In this document: one piece after another, positions 45,040 to 55,782 of the stretch
How the letters are laid out: every line of letters starts with the position of its first letter
Position numbering within the stretch: position 1 is the stretch's first letter
NCBI RefSeq assembly: GCF_023898315.1
Contig: NC_064621.1
Coordinates: 537,561,383 to 537,625,382 of the forward strand
DNA from: Schistocerca nitens
Taxonomy: Eukaryota; Arthropoda; Insecta; Orthoptera; Acrididae
Length of the DNA stretch: 64,000 nt
Reading direction: 5' to 3'
The notes under the pieces: model-generated
Told to the model about the DNA's origin: nothing
Database searches by the model: none
The model's input: only the letters and a program-made list of their open reading frames with translations
Translations under genes and position numbers: made by a program

Positions 45040-45830
45040 AGTCCCTAGCATACCAGATCAAAAACTTCGGTCGCGCTACACTTCGAAGGGGTCATATGAC
45101 ATTCAGTGTGATTGCAGTCCCACGATGCCTTTACAGAAGGGTTGAATCGTCTGTGGGATATCAGCACTGTGAACATTGCCAAGAATGTCGTTCTGTTTCT
45201 CATAGCATCGCAAACTGCGCACTGAAATGGATGGCAACCAACACCCTGAGGGTAGGACTGGTTCCACTGACGCCGTTTATGACACCTCTTGAGGACTTTG
45301 CGAGTCGATTCTGAGCAGCTGTTTGTCGAAAATGGTTTCCGCGTCAACCACTAAGAAAATTACTAGATTCGCGGGTCCGACCTCCATTGCAGAAGCGTCG
45401 TCAGATGGTATAAGATGCGGTGAAGGGTGGGTGCGGGGAGGGGGAGGCGGTACGACCTTCCCGTCTTGTGACACGTCCACAGCTGTGTTCGGCAGAACTG
45501 TGGCGAACGTTTATGCATATGTGACGTCGTTAACAACCTTACACCTCAAGTGAACCTCTGAGCCCTGGCATTTTTTTTACATGTGTCGACACCTTGCTGT
45601 TTGAGCGTTGCCGATACCGAGAATGACGTCCCAGAGCACCATGCTTTAGCATCTCCACAGAGGAAGGTTGTAGGCCCCTTGTGCCAAATTTCAAACTTCT
45701 ACGTCGAATGGCGTATATTTGATTACCCATCGGTATGGTTGCGTGTCAGTTTGAAGTTTACACAAATGCCCTCTTGTTGTGGTAGGAAGTGAGAGTGAGG
45801 CCGTTAAGTCCAAACGCGGGGAAGGGTTCG
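45040..45830 (-). repeat. Repeat family X, copy 4
   Basis: On the minus strand it runs from GTGGAGATGCTAAAGCATGG through AAGGTGTCGACACATG, GAGGTGTAAGGTTGTTAACG and AGAACGACATTCTTGGCAAT to ATGACCCCTTCGAAGTGTAG. It thus links the block order of copy 2 to that of copies 1 and 3. A G-run of about 20 nt lies at its right edge (45829-45848). Confidence 0.6.
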
Positions 45831-46777
45831 GGGGGGGGGGGGGGGGGAGGGAGGCAGCGTTAACATCTGTGACAGGCCGCTTGTAAAATAGTCGTTACCA
45901 CAAAAGTTAAAGTTTGTTAAAAAAGATCGCCTGGTCGGGTTGATCAGTAGAAAAAAGTATTTGACAACAAACTAAAACATATAGATAAATCACATATGAA
46001 AAAAGGAAAAATTCATTTACCATTAAAAATACGTCCAGTCATCCGCAGCGTCGATAATTGCTTGGCATTTCGGAGGCATCCTTGAAACCAAGATTTCCGC
46101 GTATTCACGTAGAAGAGACCTTTAAGTGCGTAGAATCTGCTTTGACAGTTGTTTCGAAGTGAATATCTTTTTTCCTTGTTGTTGTTGTTGTGGTCTTCAG
46201 TCCTGAGACTGGTTTGATGCAGCTCTCCATGCTACTCTATCCTGTGCAAGCTTCTTCATCTCCCAGTACCTACTGCAACCTACATCCTTCTGAATCTGCA
46301 TAGTGTATTCATCTCTTGGTCTCCCTCTACGATTATTACCCTCCACGCTGCCCTCCAATGCTAAATTTGTGATCCCTTGATGCCTCAAAACATGTCCTAC
46401 CAACCGATCCCTTCTTCTAGTCAAGTTGTGCCACAAGCTTCTCTTCTCCCCAATCCTATTCAATACCTCCTCATTAGTTACGTGATCTACCCACCTTATC
46501 TTCAGCATTCTTCTGTAGCACCACATTTCGAAAGCTTCTATTCTCTTCTTGTCCAAACTAGTTATTGTCCATGTTTCACTTCCATACATGGCTATACTCC
46601 ATACAAATACTTTCAGAAACGACTTCCTGAAACTTAAATCTATACTCGATGTTAAAAAATTTCTCTTCTTCAGAAACGCTTTCCTTGCCATTGCCAGTCT
46701 ACATTTTATATCCTCTCTACTTCGACTATCATCAGTTATTTTACTCCCTAAATAGCAAAACTCATTTACTGCTTTAA

Positions 46778-48214
46778 GGGGATACGGAATCGGATTTTGG
46801 GTTAAAAAATCGAATTTTTTTTTATTGGCGTATTATATTCTGCCATGTTTCCTCTTTAAAATGACGTATCATACATAGCTCTACTACAATTATAACTATT
46901 TTATTTTTATATATTTGTGAGATCGGGTATTGCGCTCTTCACAGTGGTATAATGTTCGCTATGTCAAATATCTGGGAGATGGTGACTCTAAAGCATTCAA
47001 AGAAGTTTTGGAAAGCAAACCATATGGGAACAGTGTAAATATAAGCAAACTTGAATGTATAGGACATGTGCAGAAGAGAATGGGTGCCAGGCTGAGAAGG
47101 TTAAAATCAGTTATGAAAGGGAAAAAACTAGATGATGGGAAAACCTTGGATGGCAGAGGAAGATTGACTGATTCCATAATAGACCACATTCAGAACTGCT
47201 ATGGCCTTGCAATCAGGCAAAATACAGGCAATCTTGAAGAAATGAGGAGAGCTATATGGGCTTTATATTTCCACACCGCATCCACGGATGAGCATCCACA
47301 ACATGGTTTGTGCCCCAAAGGTGAAAACAGCTGGTGTAAATACAATAGGGGACTAACAACAGGAGAGAAATACATTCACCACCACAGTCTACCATCAGCC
47401 ATCATGGCAGAAATAAAGCCCATTTTCAGAGATCTGGCTGACAGAAGTCTTCTGATGAAATGTCTTCACGGAAAAACGCAGAACTCCAACGAGTGCTTGA
47501 ATAGTGTGATATGGCATCGTCTCCCAAAAACAGTGTTTGTCGGAATTAATACACTACATTTTGGTGTGTATGATGCTGTGGCAACCTTCAATCTTGGAAA
47601 TATAACTAAATGCCAGGTCCTTCAAAAGTTGGGTATGTGTGTTGGTTCCCGTACGGTACGTGCTATGTTCTTTTTAGATCAGCACAGACTAAGGCATGCT
47701 GATAATATAATCAAGACATTAGTGAAAAAAGCAAGACAGGTGCAGAGGGGTGCCAAAAGAAGACTTGAAGATGATTATGAAGACTGTGAAGGGGGTATTA
47801 GCTACGGATCAGGAATGTTTTAATCTTCTTTCTCCGTTTCCCGTAAGTTTACTTTTTACTTCATCTAGGAACATTATCTCAGGTACTGGTCAACCTAGAA
47901 GTCTGAAATTTTTATGACGTAGTGACATAGTACCCTATTACATACTGAAACAACGATTTTTTAATTACTTGATTTACAAAAGACTTAGGGGTGATAGTCT
48001 AGTAAAAAGCGATGGAAAAAATTTACTTAAAAATAAATGTACAATATCTCTGTAAGAAAATACTTTGACAATAAACTGTTGTTTCAGTATTGTTGTAACA
48101 TATGAATGCACATACAGTAAAATTTTTACCTCTCTGTCTCCAGTAGTTTGTGAGAAAATGTTCCCTATAGTAGGCATATATTAACATTGCGGGGATAGGT
48201 GATTCCGTATCCCC
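46778..48214 (+). mobile_element. TTAA-targeted DNA transposon (1,437 bp) with Mutator-like ORF
   Basis: The left end GGGGATACGGAATC and the right end GATTCCGTATCCCC form a perfect 14-bp inverted repeat. TTAA lies on both sides (46774-46777 and 48215-48218). The host LINE reading frame proves that one TTAA was present before insertion. A single 297-codon ORF fills the centre. The clear duplication, perfect ends and open ORF suggest a young insertion. Confidence 0.85.
46930..47823 (+). CDS. Mutator-like transposase, C-terminal part, intact 297-codon ORF
   Basis: The frame runs from 46930 to a stop at 47821-47823. Near the N-terminus is VRYVKYLGDGDSKAFKEVLE, followed by VNISKLECIGHVQKRMGARL, the wording of the Mutator-like transposase domain found in many arthropod proteins (recognised from memory). 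The Asp pair in GDGDSK is a probable catalytic position. Later come HHHSLPSAIMAEIKPIFRDL, LHGKTQNSNECLNSVIWHRL (a conserved region) and a basic tail RQVQRGAKRRLEDDYEDCEG. Full-length relatives have several hundred more N-terminal residues, so this is probably a deletion derivative that kept only the C-terminal part. Whether it is expressed is unknown. Confidence 0.72.
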   Translation: MRSSQWYNVRYVKYLGDGDSKAFKEVLESKPYGNSVNISKLECIGHVQKRMGARLRRLKSVMKGKKLDDGKTLDGRGRLTDSIIDHIQNCYGLAIRQNTGNLEEMRRAIWALYFHTASTDEHPQHGLCPKGENSWCKYNRGLTTGEKYIHHHSLPSAIMAEIKPIFRDLADRSLLMKCLHGKTQNSNECLNSVIWHRLPKTVFVGINTLHFGVYDAVATFNLGNITKCQVLQKLGMCVGSRTVRAMFFLDQHRLRHADNIIKTLVKKARQVQRGAKRRLEDDYEDCEGGISYGSGMF

Positions 48215-49300
48215 TTAAGTGTCTCATTTCCTAATCTAATTCCCTCAGCATCACCCGACTTAATTTGACTACATTCCATTATCCTCGTTTTGCTTTTGTT
48301 GATGTTCATCTTATATCCTCCTTTCAAGACACTGTCCATTCCGTTCAACTGCTCTTCCAAGTCCTTTGCTGTCTCTGACAGAATCACAATGTCATCGGCG
48401 AACCTCAAAGTTTTTACTTCTTCTCCATGAATTTTAATACCTACTCCGAATTTTTCTTTTGTTTCCTTTACTGCTTGCTCAATATACAGATTGAATAACA
48501 TCGGGGAGAGGCTACAACACTGTCTCACTCCTTTCCCAGCCACTGTTTCCCTTTCATGCCCCTCGACTCTTATAACTGCCATCTGGTTTCTGTACAAATT
48601 GTAAATAGCCTTTCGCTCCCTGTATTTTACCCCTGCCACCTTCAGAATTTGAAAGAGAGTATTCCAGTTAACATTGTCAAAAGCTTTCTCTAAGTCTACA
48701 AATGCTAGAAACGTAGGTTTGCATGTTCTTAATCTTTCTTCTAAGGTAAGTCGTAAGGTTAGTATTGCCTCACGTCTTCCAACATTTCTACGGAATCCAA
48801 ACTGATCTTCCCCGAGATCCGCTTCTACCAGTTTTTCCATTCGTCTGTAAAGAATTCGACAACTTTTTTTTTATGCAAGACCACATATTTTCAATGGGAT
48901 TAGCGCCAGGTGATTGTGAGGGCTAATCCAATACCTGCACACCTTTCTTCTTTTTCCAGTCGCTGCGAAGTCTGTTGCTGTGCTTCGGACATCGTCCTCC
49001 TGTAGTATCCGATTCTTCATTTTTTCAATGAATCAACGTTTGGCAGTTGGAACCAAACATCTTTGATAAATGCGACGCCTGAGCTGCACTCATAACCCTT
49101 TTTGTGCAATTCATTCAAGAATTCAATGTAAACTCATGATTTATGTACATTTTATGAAGGACAAAGGCTCCCTCCGTTGGTTTTTTAAAGAGCTAATCCC
49201 ATATCTTTTACCATCTGCGAGTAATGTCGTCCACGCTCTTACTTGACAGACTGTAACACACAATAATTCTTACGTCGATCCTATGGGAGTGCAGTGTCTA

Positions 49301-49648
49301 CAAGACCAATTGATTTGGCAACATGGGAGAACCTCGTGCAGGAGTTTCTTTTAAGCTACCCGCAGAATTAAGACCAAAGATTTTCGTGATGGAACAATAG
49401 GTCGCTTCTAAACGGGCAGTGGTAGAGGGGAGATGTGTCGTGCGGCTATCTCAGTCAAGGATGAACTGCCGACGCTGGGTCTGTGTCCCACTGTGGCCAC
49501 TGTAGGAGCAGCTAACCAATTTTCAGCAGCAGTTGAACCCTTCATGCAAAGCAACCGTGACGCAATTTTTTTCTGATTTCTCCCGCATTGAGCAGACTTC
49601 TATGCGTTCTTGTCATCGATTTTTGAGCACTGAAAGTTATTCAGAATA
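49301..49648. other. Unassigned spacer
   Basis: No element recognised between the family J relic and family A copy 4. Confidence 0.4.
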
Positions 49649-49805
49649 TACACTCCTGGAAATTGAAATAAGAACACCGTGAATTCATTGTCCCAGGAAG
49701 GGGAAACTTTATTGACACATTCCTGGGGTCAGATAAATCACAGGATCACACTGACAGAACCACAGGCACATAGACACAGGCAACAGAGCATGCACAATGT
49801 CGGCA

Positions 49806-51029
49806 CTAGTACAGTGTATATCCACCTTTCGCAGCAATGCAGGCTGCTATTCTCCCATGGAGACGATCGTAGAGATGCTGGATGTAGTCCTGTGGAACGG
49901 CTTGCCATGCCATTTCCACCTGGCGCCTCAGTTGGACCAGCCTTCGTGCTGGACGTGCAGACCGCGTGAGACGACGCTTCATCCAGTCCCAAACATGCTC
50001 AATGGGGGACAGATCCGGAGATCTTGCTGGCCAGGGTAGTTGACTTACACCTTCTAGAGCACGTTGGGTGGCACGGGATACATGCGGACGTGCATTGTCC
50101 TGTTGGAACAGCAAGTTCCCTTGCCGGTCTAGTAATGGTAGAACGATGGGTTCGATGACGGTTTGGATGTACCGTGCACTATTCAGTGTCCCCTCGACGA
50201 TCACCAGTGGTGTACGGCCAGTGTAGGAGATCGCTCCCCACACCATGATGCCGGGTGTTGGCCCTGTGTGCCTCGGTCGTATGCAGTCCTGATTGTGGCG
50301 CTCACCTGCACGGCGCCAAACACGCATACGACCATCATTGGCACCAAGGCAGAAGCGACTCTCATCGCTGAAGACGACACGTCTCCATTCGTCCCTCCAT
50401 TCACGCCTGTCGCGACACCACTGGAGGCGGGCTGCACGATGTTGGGGCGTGAGCGGAAGACGGCCTAACGGTGTGTGGGACCGTAGCCCAGCTTCATGGA
50501 GACGGTTGCGAATGGTCCTCGCCGATACCCCAGGAGCAACAGTGTCCCTAATTTGCTGGGAAGTGGCGGTGCGGTCCCCTACGGCACTGCGTAGGATCCT
50601 ACGGTCTTGGCGTGCATCCGTGCGTCGCTGCGGTCCGGTCCCAGGTCGACGGGCACGTGCACCTTCCGCCGACCACTGGCGACAACATCGATGTACTGTG
50701 GAGACCTCACGCCCCACGTGTTGAGCAATTCGGCGGTACGTCCACCCGGCCTCCCGCATGCCCACTATACGCCCTCGCTCAAAGTCCGTCATCTGCACAT
50801 ACGGTTCACGTCCACACTGTCGCCGGCCGAAGTGGCCGTGCGGTTAAAGGCGCTGCAGTCTGGAACCGCAAGACCGCTACGGTCGCAGGTTCGAATCCTG
50901 CCTCGGGCATGGATGTTTGTGATGTCCTTAGGTTAGTTAGGTTTAACTAGTTCTAAGTTCTAGGGGACTAATGACCTCAGCAGTTGAGTCCCATAGTGCT
51001 CAGAGCCATTTTCCACACTGTCGCGGCAT
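49806..51029 (-). pseudogene. Family A transposase, copy 4, SINE in codon 6
   Basis: The start codon is at 51029; after about six codons (MPRQCG) the SINE interrupts. Downstream the frame at 49806-50798 is open for 330 codons, from MTDFERGRIVGMREAGWTYR to the normal end GGYTLY. It keeps FSDESRFC, QQDNARPHVS and SPIEHVWDWMKR. Only the extreme N-terminus is lost. An internal Met could in principle start a nearly complete protein, so this copy is the least damaged in its body. Confidence 0.9.
50823..51011 (+). mobile_element. Type I SINE
   Basis: Full unit starting CCGGCCGAAGTGGCCGTGCG with B-box GGTTCGAATCC and ending GCTCAGAGCCATTT. Perfect 12-bp duplication TCCACACTGTCG (50811-50822 and 51012-51023) within the family A gene. 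Because it interrupts a young transposon, this SINE inserted recently. Confidence 0.95.
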
Positions 51030-51275
51030 GCTACCAGTGTTAAAGACTGCGATGGAGCTCCGTATGCCACGGCAAACTGGCTGACACTGACGGCGGCGGT
51101 GCACAAATGCTGCGCAGCTAGCGCCATTCGACGGCCAACACCGCGGTTCCTGGTGTGTCCGCTGTGCCGTGCGTGTAATCATTGCTTGTACAGCCCTCTC
51201 GCAGTGTCCGGAGCAAGTATGGTGGGTCTGACACACCGGTGTCAATGTGTTCTTTTTTCCATTTCCAGGAGTGTA

Positions 51276-54027
51276 TGCAGATTTTACCAGGATTCCTGTG
51301 TTCGTTAATTACTTTTGCACGAACAGCTCAAATAACAGACTGTATGTGAGTACCACCACCGTTCCTTCAGTTGTGAAATCGACATACGTCCAACCCCAAA
51401 GACATGATCGAAATGACGGCCTTTGATTCAGAGTATCTCCACTTCTATTATCTGCTTGGTTTCTCTTTCAGGGTACTTATTGAATGTTATTAATCTGTCG
51501 ACCGTGCTTTAATCAGTACTTTCAGCTAGTCATACACGCACAGTCATGAGCCATGGGCGATTAATTAATCTCAGGTGGAAACCGACATAACGGCAATACC
51601 AGGAATTCGCTTTTGACATGAGCCTAATTGGCTCGGAACACGATCCGTTTACTAGGATTAGGATGTTACCGCCCCATCATCTACGGGATGAAAAAAAATT
51701 CTTGGCACCGCGTACCGGAAACTGGCATTAGCGGCCAAGATAGCGAACAGGATAAACACAAACGCGCAGCCAGGAAGTGATACATTACATTGTGTTCGAG
51801 AAAATACAAATATTGTTTGAGGCACTTCCCTTAAATGTGTGCTTACGATTTCTAAGGAACATACACCGTTGTGCTTCCTCAATATCTGACTACAATCCAC
51901 TGATATACTCAAGAAGTGTATCGTTACTATTTTCTCTAAAATATAATTTCATAATCGATTATCGAAAGAAAGTCGATCGTGACACCTATAACTAACTAAC
52001 TCATATAAAGGAAATTCCTTTTTTTTTCATATAAATAAGAGACATTACCACAGCATAGAAGTGCTAGTTGCTTGCTGATTCCGTTGACCCTACATAATCC
52101 TTCTGATATTGTATTTTACTATCCTTGTAATTAATCTGTATTTCGAATGTATTATCCCATATTTTACTACCATTAATACAGGATTTATAACAAACTACCA
52201 TGATAGGGTAACATGTTGCGTGGGTGACTTACTCATTCGACTAGTTTCAAAATTCTAGAACGCATTAAGAAAAGAAGCTGTCGTGCAGTATTAAAATTCA
52301 ATTAAACGACTGCATTGAAACGTAACATTCGTTTAGCATATGCTGGAGGACAAAGTACTACGTTTTACACGAACAACGATAACCCAGACGCATTAGTTGA
52401 ATTAATATTACTAAAATATAAACCATAATATTAAATTAGCCCTAACTTCGGAAATATTACACACTCACTAAATTTAAGACCAGTTTCGGGATCAACACAT
52501 ACATAGCGTTACGAGACACTTTTGGATGGCATTCATACAAATTAAAACTATTTCATATCCACACGACCTAACACTACATCAATTTTCTATGAACTGCCTT
52601 TGGCAATTCTGCAAAATGTATTTATATATATCTTGTGTGTTGCTTGTCAGTCTGGGACCTTGACTTAGTTGGATTAATAGTAGAACCGGAGAACATCTAT
52701 TGAAGAGCGATGCGTTTTGTCACCGGTTCGTTCAGTGACCAACCGAGCGACTCTCAATAAATTTCACTGGCAGACTATACAAAGAGACGCTGTGCATCAC
52801 AAAGAGGTTAACCGTTAAAATTTCGAAAGCGTACTTTCCAAAAAATGGCTAGAAAAATGTTACTTCTTTCTACATAAATCTCATAAAATGATTATCACCA
52901 GGAGAGTAGTGAAATCAGAGTTCCTAAGTAGGCTTACCGACAGCTGGTCCCCCAACAGAACATTCACGAAGTAACTATGGTGGTTCCAGGCTATCTATCC
53001 ACCACACACCCTGGAGGATGTTTGATGTAACACAGGTTCTTTAAGTATACCTGCGTATTTCATAATCGATATGATTGTGCAACATTGTTAATGTCTAAAA
53101 TTTTATCAACGATTAAGGCAGTCCATTCTCTGTCACTATCAGGTACCTACCGCGAAATGGCTGTTAGTGGATTCTGCAGTGATCCGCAAGATAGCCATGC
53201 CGGAAACTTTGACGTCATCGACACACATTACATTTTTTGGACTGAGCACAGCTTACCATGAATCGATGTTGCCGGGTTGTCAGATTTGCTGAATAATTTC
53301 ATCGCAGTAGGCTGGTAGCGAGGCACATTGATCACCATGAGAGCTTACCTGAAACAAAAGTAAATAAAAACCAGGTATAATTTAGGTAGTGAAGAAAAAG
53401 TGCGTCTACCTACGAAATTTCAGTTTCTTGCAGCTTACTGTTAACGCACTCCAGTGGAATGTAAGTTAAATGATGATGGACTTTAGTAAATAAAGTAATA
53501 GACGCGCAAGCTAAGAGTGCTCTCGGCGACCTGGTTGAAGGATGTTACAGAATGGAAAGATGTGGAGTGATACTGATCATTTGTGAATGATGTCTTCTCG
53601 CTACCAACAGAAAGTAGAATAAAAAACTGTGTTTAGTACTTTTAAGTCTACGAAATCAGAAGTGACAAGTAGAATTAATGATCTGTGAGATGTTATGAGT
53701 AAAATGCGTTTGAAAATGATAGCGAGTGAGAATCAGTCGCAGTCATTATTTAATTGCTATGGACTCACTTGGACCACCAGCCACTTCGTCGAAGTCTTCT
53801 TAAAGTGTGTGTGTGTGTGGGGGGGGGGGGGTTGTAGGGAATTAGTCACATTAATAATTCAGTGTAGTACTGTATATTCATATGACGAATGCTGTAGTTG
53901 AAACACAGGAAGTTTTTTATGCCTTTTATTAACTTTCACCATCTGAGGCTAAAAACAAAACAGGTAAAAAAAATTGATCTTTAAAAATAAGTAAAAGAAA
54001 ACACTGGGCAGATTTGGCGTTGATCGG
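51276..54027. other. Unassigned AT-rich DNA
   Basis: The longest stretch (2.7 kb) without a recognised element. A G-run after TGTGTG repeats lies at 53805-53830. On the minus strand around 53360-53253, a pyrimidine tract with TTTCAG followed about 100 bp later by a GTAAGC looks like a small exon, but its frame has a stop. It is the best candidate in the window for single-copy host DNA. Confidence 0.4.
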
Positions 54028-54625
54028 ATGTATGAGGGTGTACTGTAAAGTACCACCTCCGAATTTCTTATGTGAAAAGTCTCAAAAAAGCTTTTTAAAT
54101 AAAACAATCGTCATTAACATTTTCCATATTTATTCTTGGTGCCTAAATATTTGTATCTCAACATAGTCACCCTGAGGACGAACATATTTCTGCCAACCAG
54201 AGACCATTTTGTTGATACTGTCACTGTAGAATGTTTGACTTTGTTCACGGAGTCACAACCTCACCCCTGCTTGCACCGCTTCAAACTGAAGTCCTCGAAG
54301 GTGTTCTCCAAGATTAGCAGATGTCGCTGCGCTCGTTTATGTTGCGGCTTGTCTTGCTGAATTAGAGGGAGCTCCATGTGTGGACGGAACTCTTCGAATT
54401 CGAAAGTCGATTACAACACGCTGTTTCTCACGCACCGACATAGCTAAGTTACACACTGCCACGTTATACGCTTCAATTCGGAGCCCTCTAGCGTTAAAGG
54501 GCTGCCAGTATGTAGACACGAAGAATGAAGATGTAGAATGTTACTAAAGCTTGTCTTATTTAAAAAGGTTTAAGAGTTTTCAGGGAAAAGTTTGGAGGCA
54601 TTGTTCTGAAGACGCCATCGTATTT
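54028..54625 (-). pseudogene. mariner-like relic, internally deleted
   Basis: The left end GGTGTACTGTAAAGTACCAC and the right end (complement of CAATGCCTCCAAACTTTT) resemble mariner terminal repeats. On the minus strand the C-terminal piece reads SVNKVKHSTVTVS in one frame near KWSLVGRNMFVLRVT, matching a mariner C-terminus. Another piece (54337-54519) reads EKQRVVIDFRIRRVPSTHGA. The catalytic middle is deleted. Confidence 0.55.
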
Positions 54626-54779
54626 GCATAATATACTGGTCTGCAGAACGTAAGGACGAAGGTAAGTTTTCATGGTGTGCCACTGCCACATAACGTAGCT
54701 CTATGAAACTTGAAACATTCACAGAAAGAACTGCTACAGTGTACTACAGAAGGTAATTCAAAGAAATACGTAGTGAGAG

Positions 54780-55357
54780 CAACTGGAATGACGCTTTTAT
54801 TCAAAGTCAATAATTGCATTGAATTCACCCCAACGCATGATGTTCCCCTGTACATTAACATGGTGGACCATAGTTGTTAATAGCTCTGCAACCTGGTTCT
54901 TGGATGGCAACAACGTTGGCAGGGAGTTCTTATGGTAGAGCGTTCCATTCCTCCGCCATCGTTGTGACGACTACTGGATGGTCATTGCTGGTTGTGGACA
55001 CAGTTGTAATACGTCTCGCCATCGCTCCGCACAAGTGCTCCATGGGATTCATGCCGGGGGAACGCGTAAGCCAGTTCACTCGCTGAGTATCCACCTGTTC
55101 CAAGAGGTCCTCCAACCAAGCTATACAATGCTGTCACGTATCGTCAGCAATAAAAATGAATTCATGGCCAAATGTACTTCTTAAAGACTATGTGGGGCAA
55201 GAGTGCAGTGTCACAATAATCTTGACCGGTGAATGAACCGTATTCTAAGATTTGGATGTCATTACACACAGCCGCGCGGGATTAACCGTGCGGTCTTAGG
55301 CGCTGCAGTCATGGACTGTGCGGCTGGTCCCGGTGTAGGTTCGAGTACTCCCTCGGG

Positions 55358-55395
<38 letters not shown>

Positions 55396-55645
55396 TGTGT
55401 GTGTCCTTAGGATAATTTAGGTTAAGTAGTGTGTAAGCTTAGGGACTGATGACCTAAGTCCCATAAGATTTCACACACATTTGAACATTTCATTACACAC
55501 ATGCAACATTGTGCCTTCCCACAACATAACACTTCGACCATCAAAGCGATCATACCCGACAATATTCCCGGATGCGTTACAGTCTCTTCATATGAAGTTA
55601 CCTCCAGCATTGTCGAACATGATCGTTCTGGTGGTCCGTGAGCTA
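54780..55645 (-). pseudogene. Tc1-like transposase relic (family H), with SINE
   Basis: The minus-strand frame 54930-55115 gives VNWLTRSPGMNPMEHLCGAM, the Pro-Asp-Leu-Asn-Pro-x-Glu block, followed by VVVTTMAEEWNALP, a Tc1 C-terminal region. On the far side of the SINE, the minus strand reads RSVMLWEG and GSFTGQDYCDTALLPH, the middle of the catalytic domain. The second-Asp block is lost. Related wording occurs in the plus-strand relic at 58540-58920. Confidence 0.62.
55271..55489 (+). mobile_element. tRNA-derived SINE, type I variant with (GT)n
   Basis: Head GCCGCGCGGGATTAACCGTG, B-box GGTTCGAGTAC, then an expanded TG microsatellite (55360-55400) replacing part of the body, then the tail ending TTTGAACAT. 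12-bp duplication TCATTACACACA (55259-55270 and 55490-55501). Same subfamily as 38000-38208. Confidence 0.85.
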
Positions 55646-55782
55646 TGCTGTAGGGAGGCTGGCATGATCTTTTTTTTTTTTTTTGTCATCAGTCTTCTGA
55701 CTGGTTTTATGCGGCCCGCCACGAATTCCTCTCCTGTGGTAACCTGGAAGTCATCCCCTCATGTCTTAACAGATGTCCTGTC

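Larger units (their letters stand above)
46197..48840 (-). pseudogene. RTE-type reverse transcriptase (C-terminal two thirds)
   Basis: RNA-dependent DNA polymerase of a non-LTR retrotransposon; it would copy its RNA at a nicked target in the nucleus. All polymerase motifs from the first Asp (FVDLEKAFD) to FADDIV are intact. No stop was seen in either half once the 1,437-bp insert is discounted. The N-terminal endonuclease is missing because of 5' truncation, so the copy was dead on arrival. Confidence 0.82.
46179..48866 (-). mobile_element. RTE-type LINE, 5'-truncated, split by a DNA transposon
   Basis: The reverse-transcriptase frame enters at about 48866 (RILYRRMEKLVEADLGEDQF). It has LAFVDLEKAFDNV, then GVRQCCSLSPMLFNLY, then the catalytic FADDIVILSE (about residues 147-156 from the Met at 48840). 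At LGNETLK it is interrupted by the TTAA element. Removing the insert and one TTAA restores the frame into AVNEFCYLGSKIT. The last part, 46197-46691, ends the ORF with YGSETWTITSLDKKRIEAFE, RMLKIRWVDHVTNEEVL and RAASNQSQD. The 3' tail is a repeat of ACA units at about 46179-46195. Confidence 0.85.
45890..49300 (-). mobile_element. Tc1-like relic (family J), split by a LINE
   Basis: At 48870-49030 a minus-strand translation gives KGVQVLD, then PIENMWSCIKK in a neighbouring frame, the Glu block of a Tc1 transposase. At 45990-46175 the minus strand gives ILVSRMPPKCQAIIDAADDW, the usual C-terminal block. The RTE LINE lies exactly between them, with an A run shared at the junctions. Terminal repeats were not identified, so the outer borders are approximate. 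Confidence 0.6.
49651..51273 (-). mobile_element. Tc1-like transposon, family A copy 4, with SINE
   Basis: Inverted repeats as in the other copies; TA at both ends. Apart from the SINE at 50823-51011 and its 12-bp duplication, the length equals that of copies 1 and 2. Confidence 0.95.

Noticed and set aside
45829-45848. Poly-G runs (also at 2371, 42061 and 53818) as telomeric or quadruplex regulatory sites
   Set aside because: Simple homopolymer tracts without repeated telomere units or neighbouring genes; low-complexity DNA.
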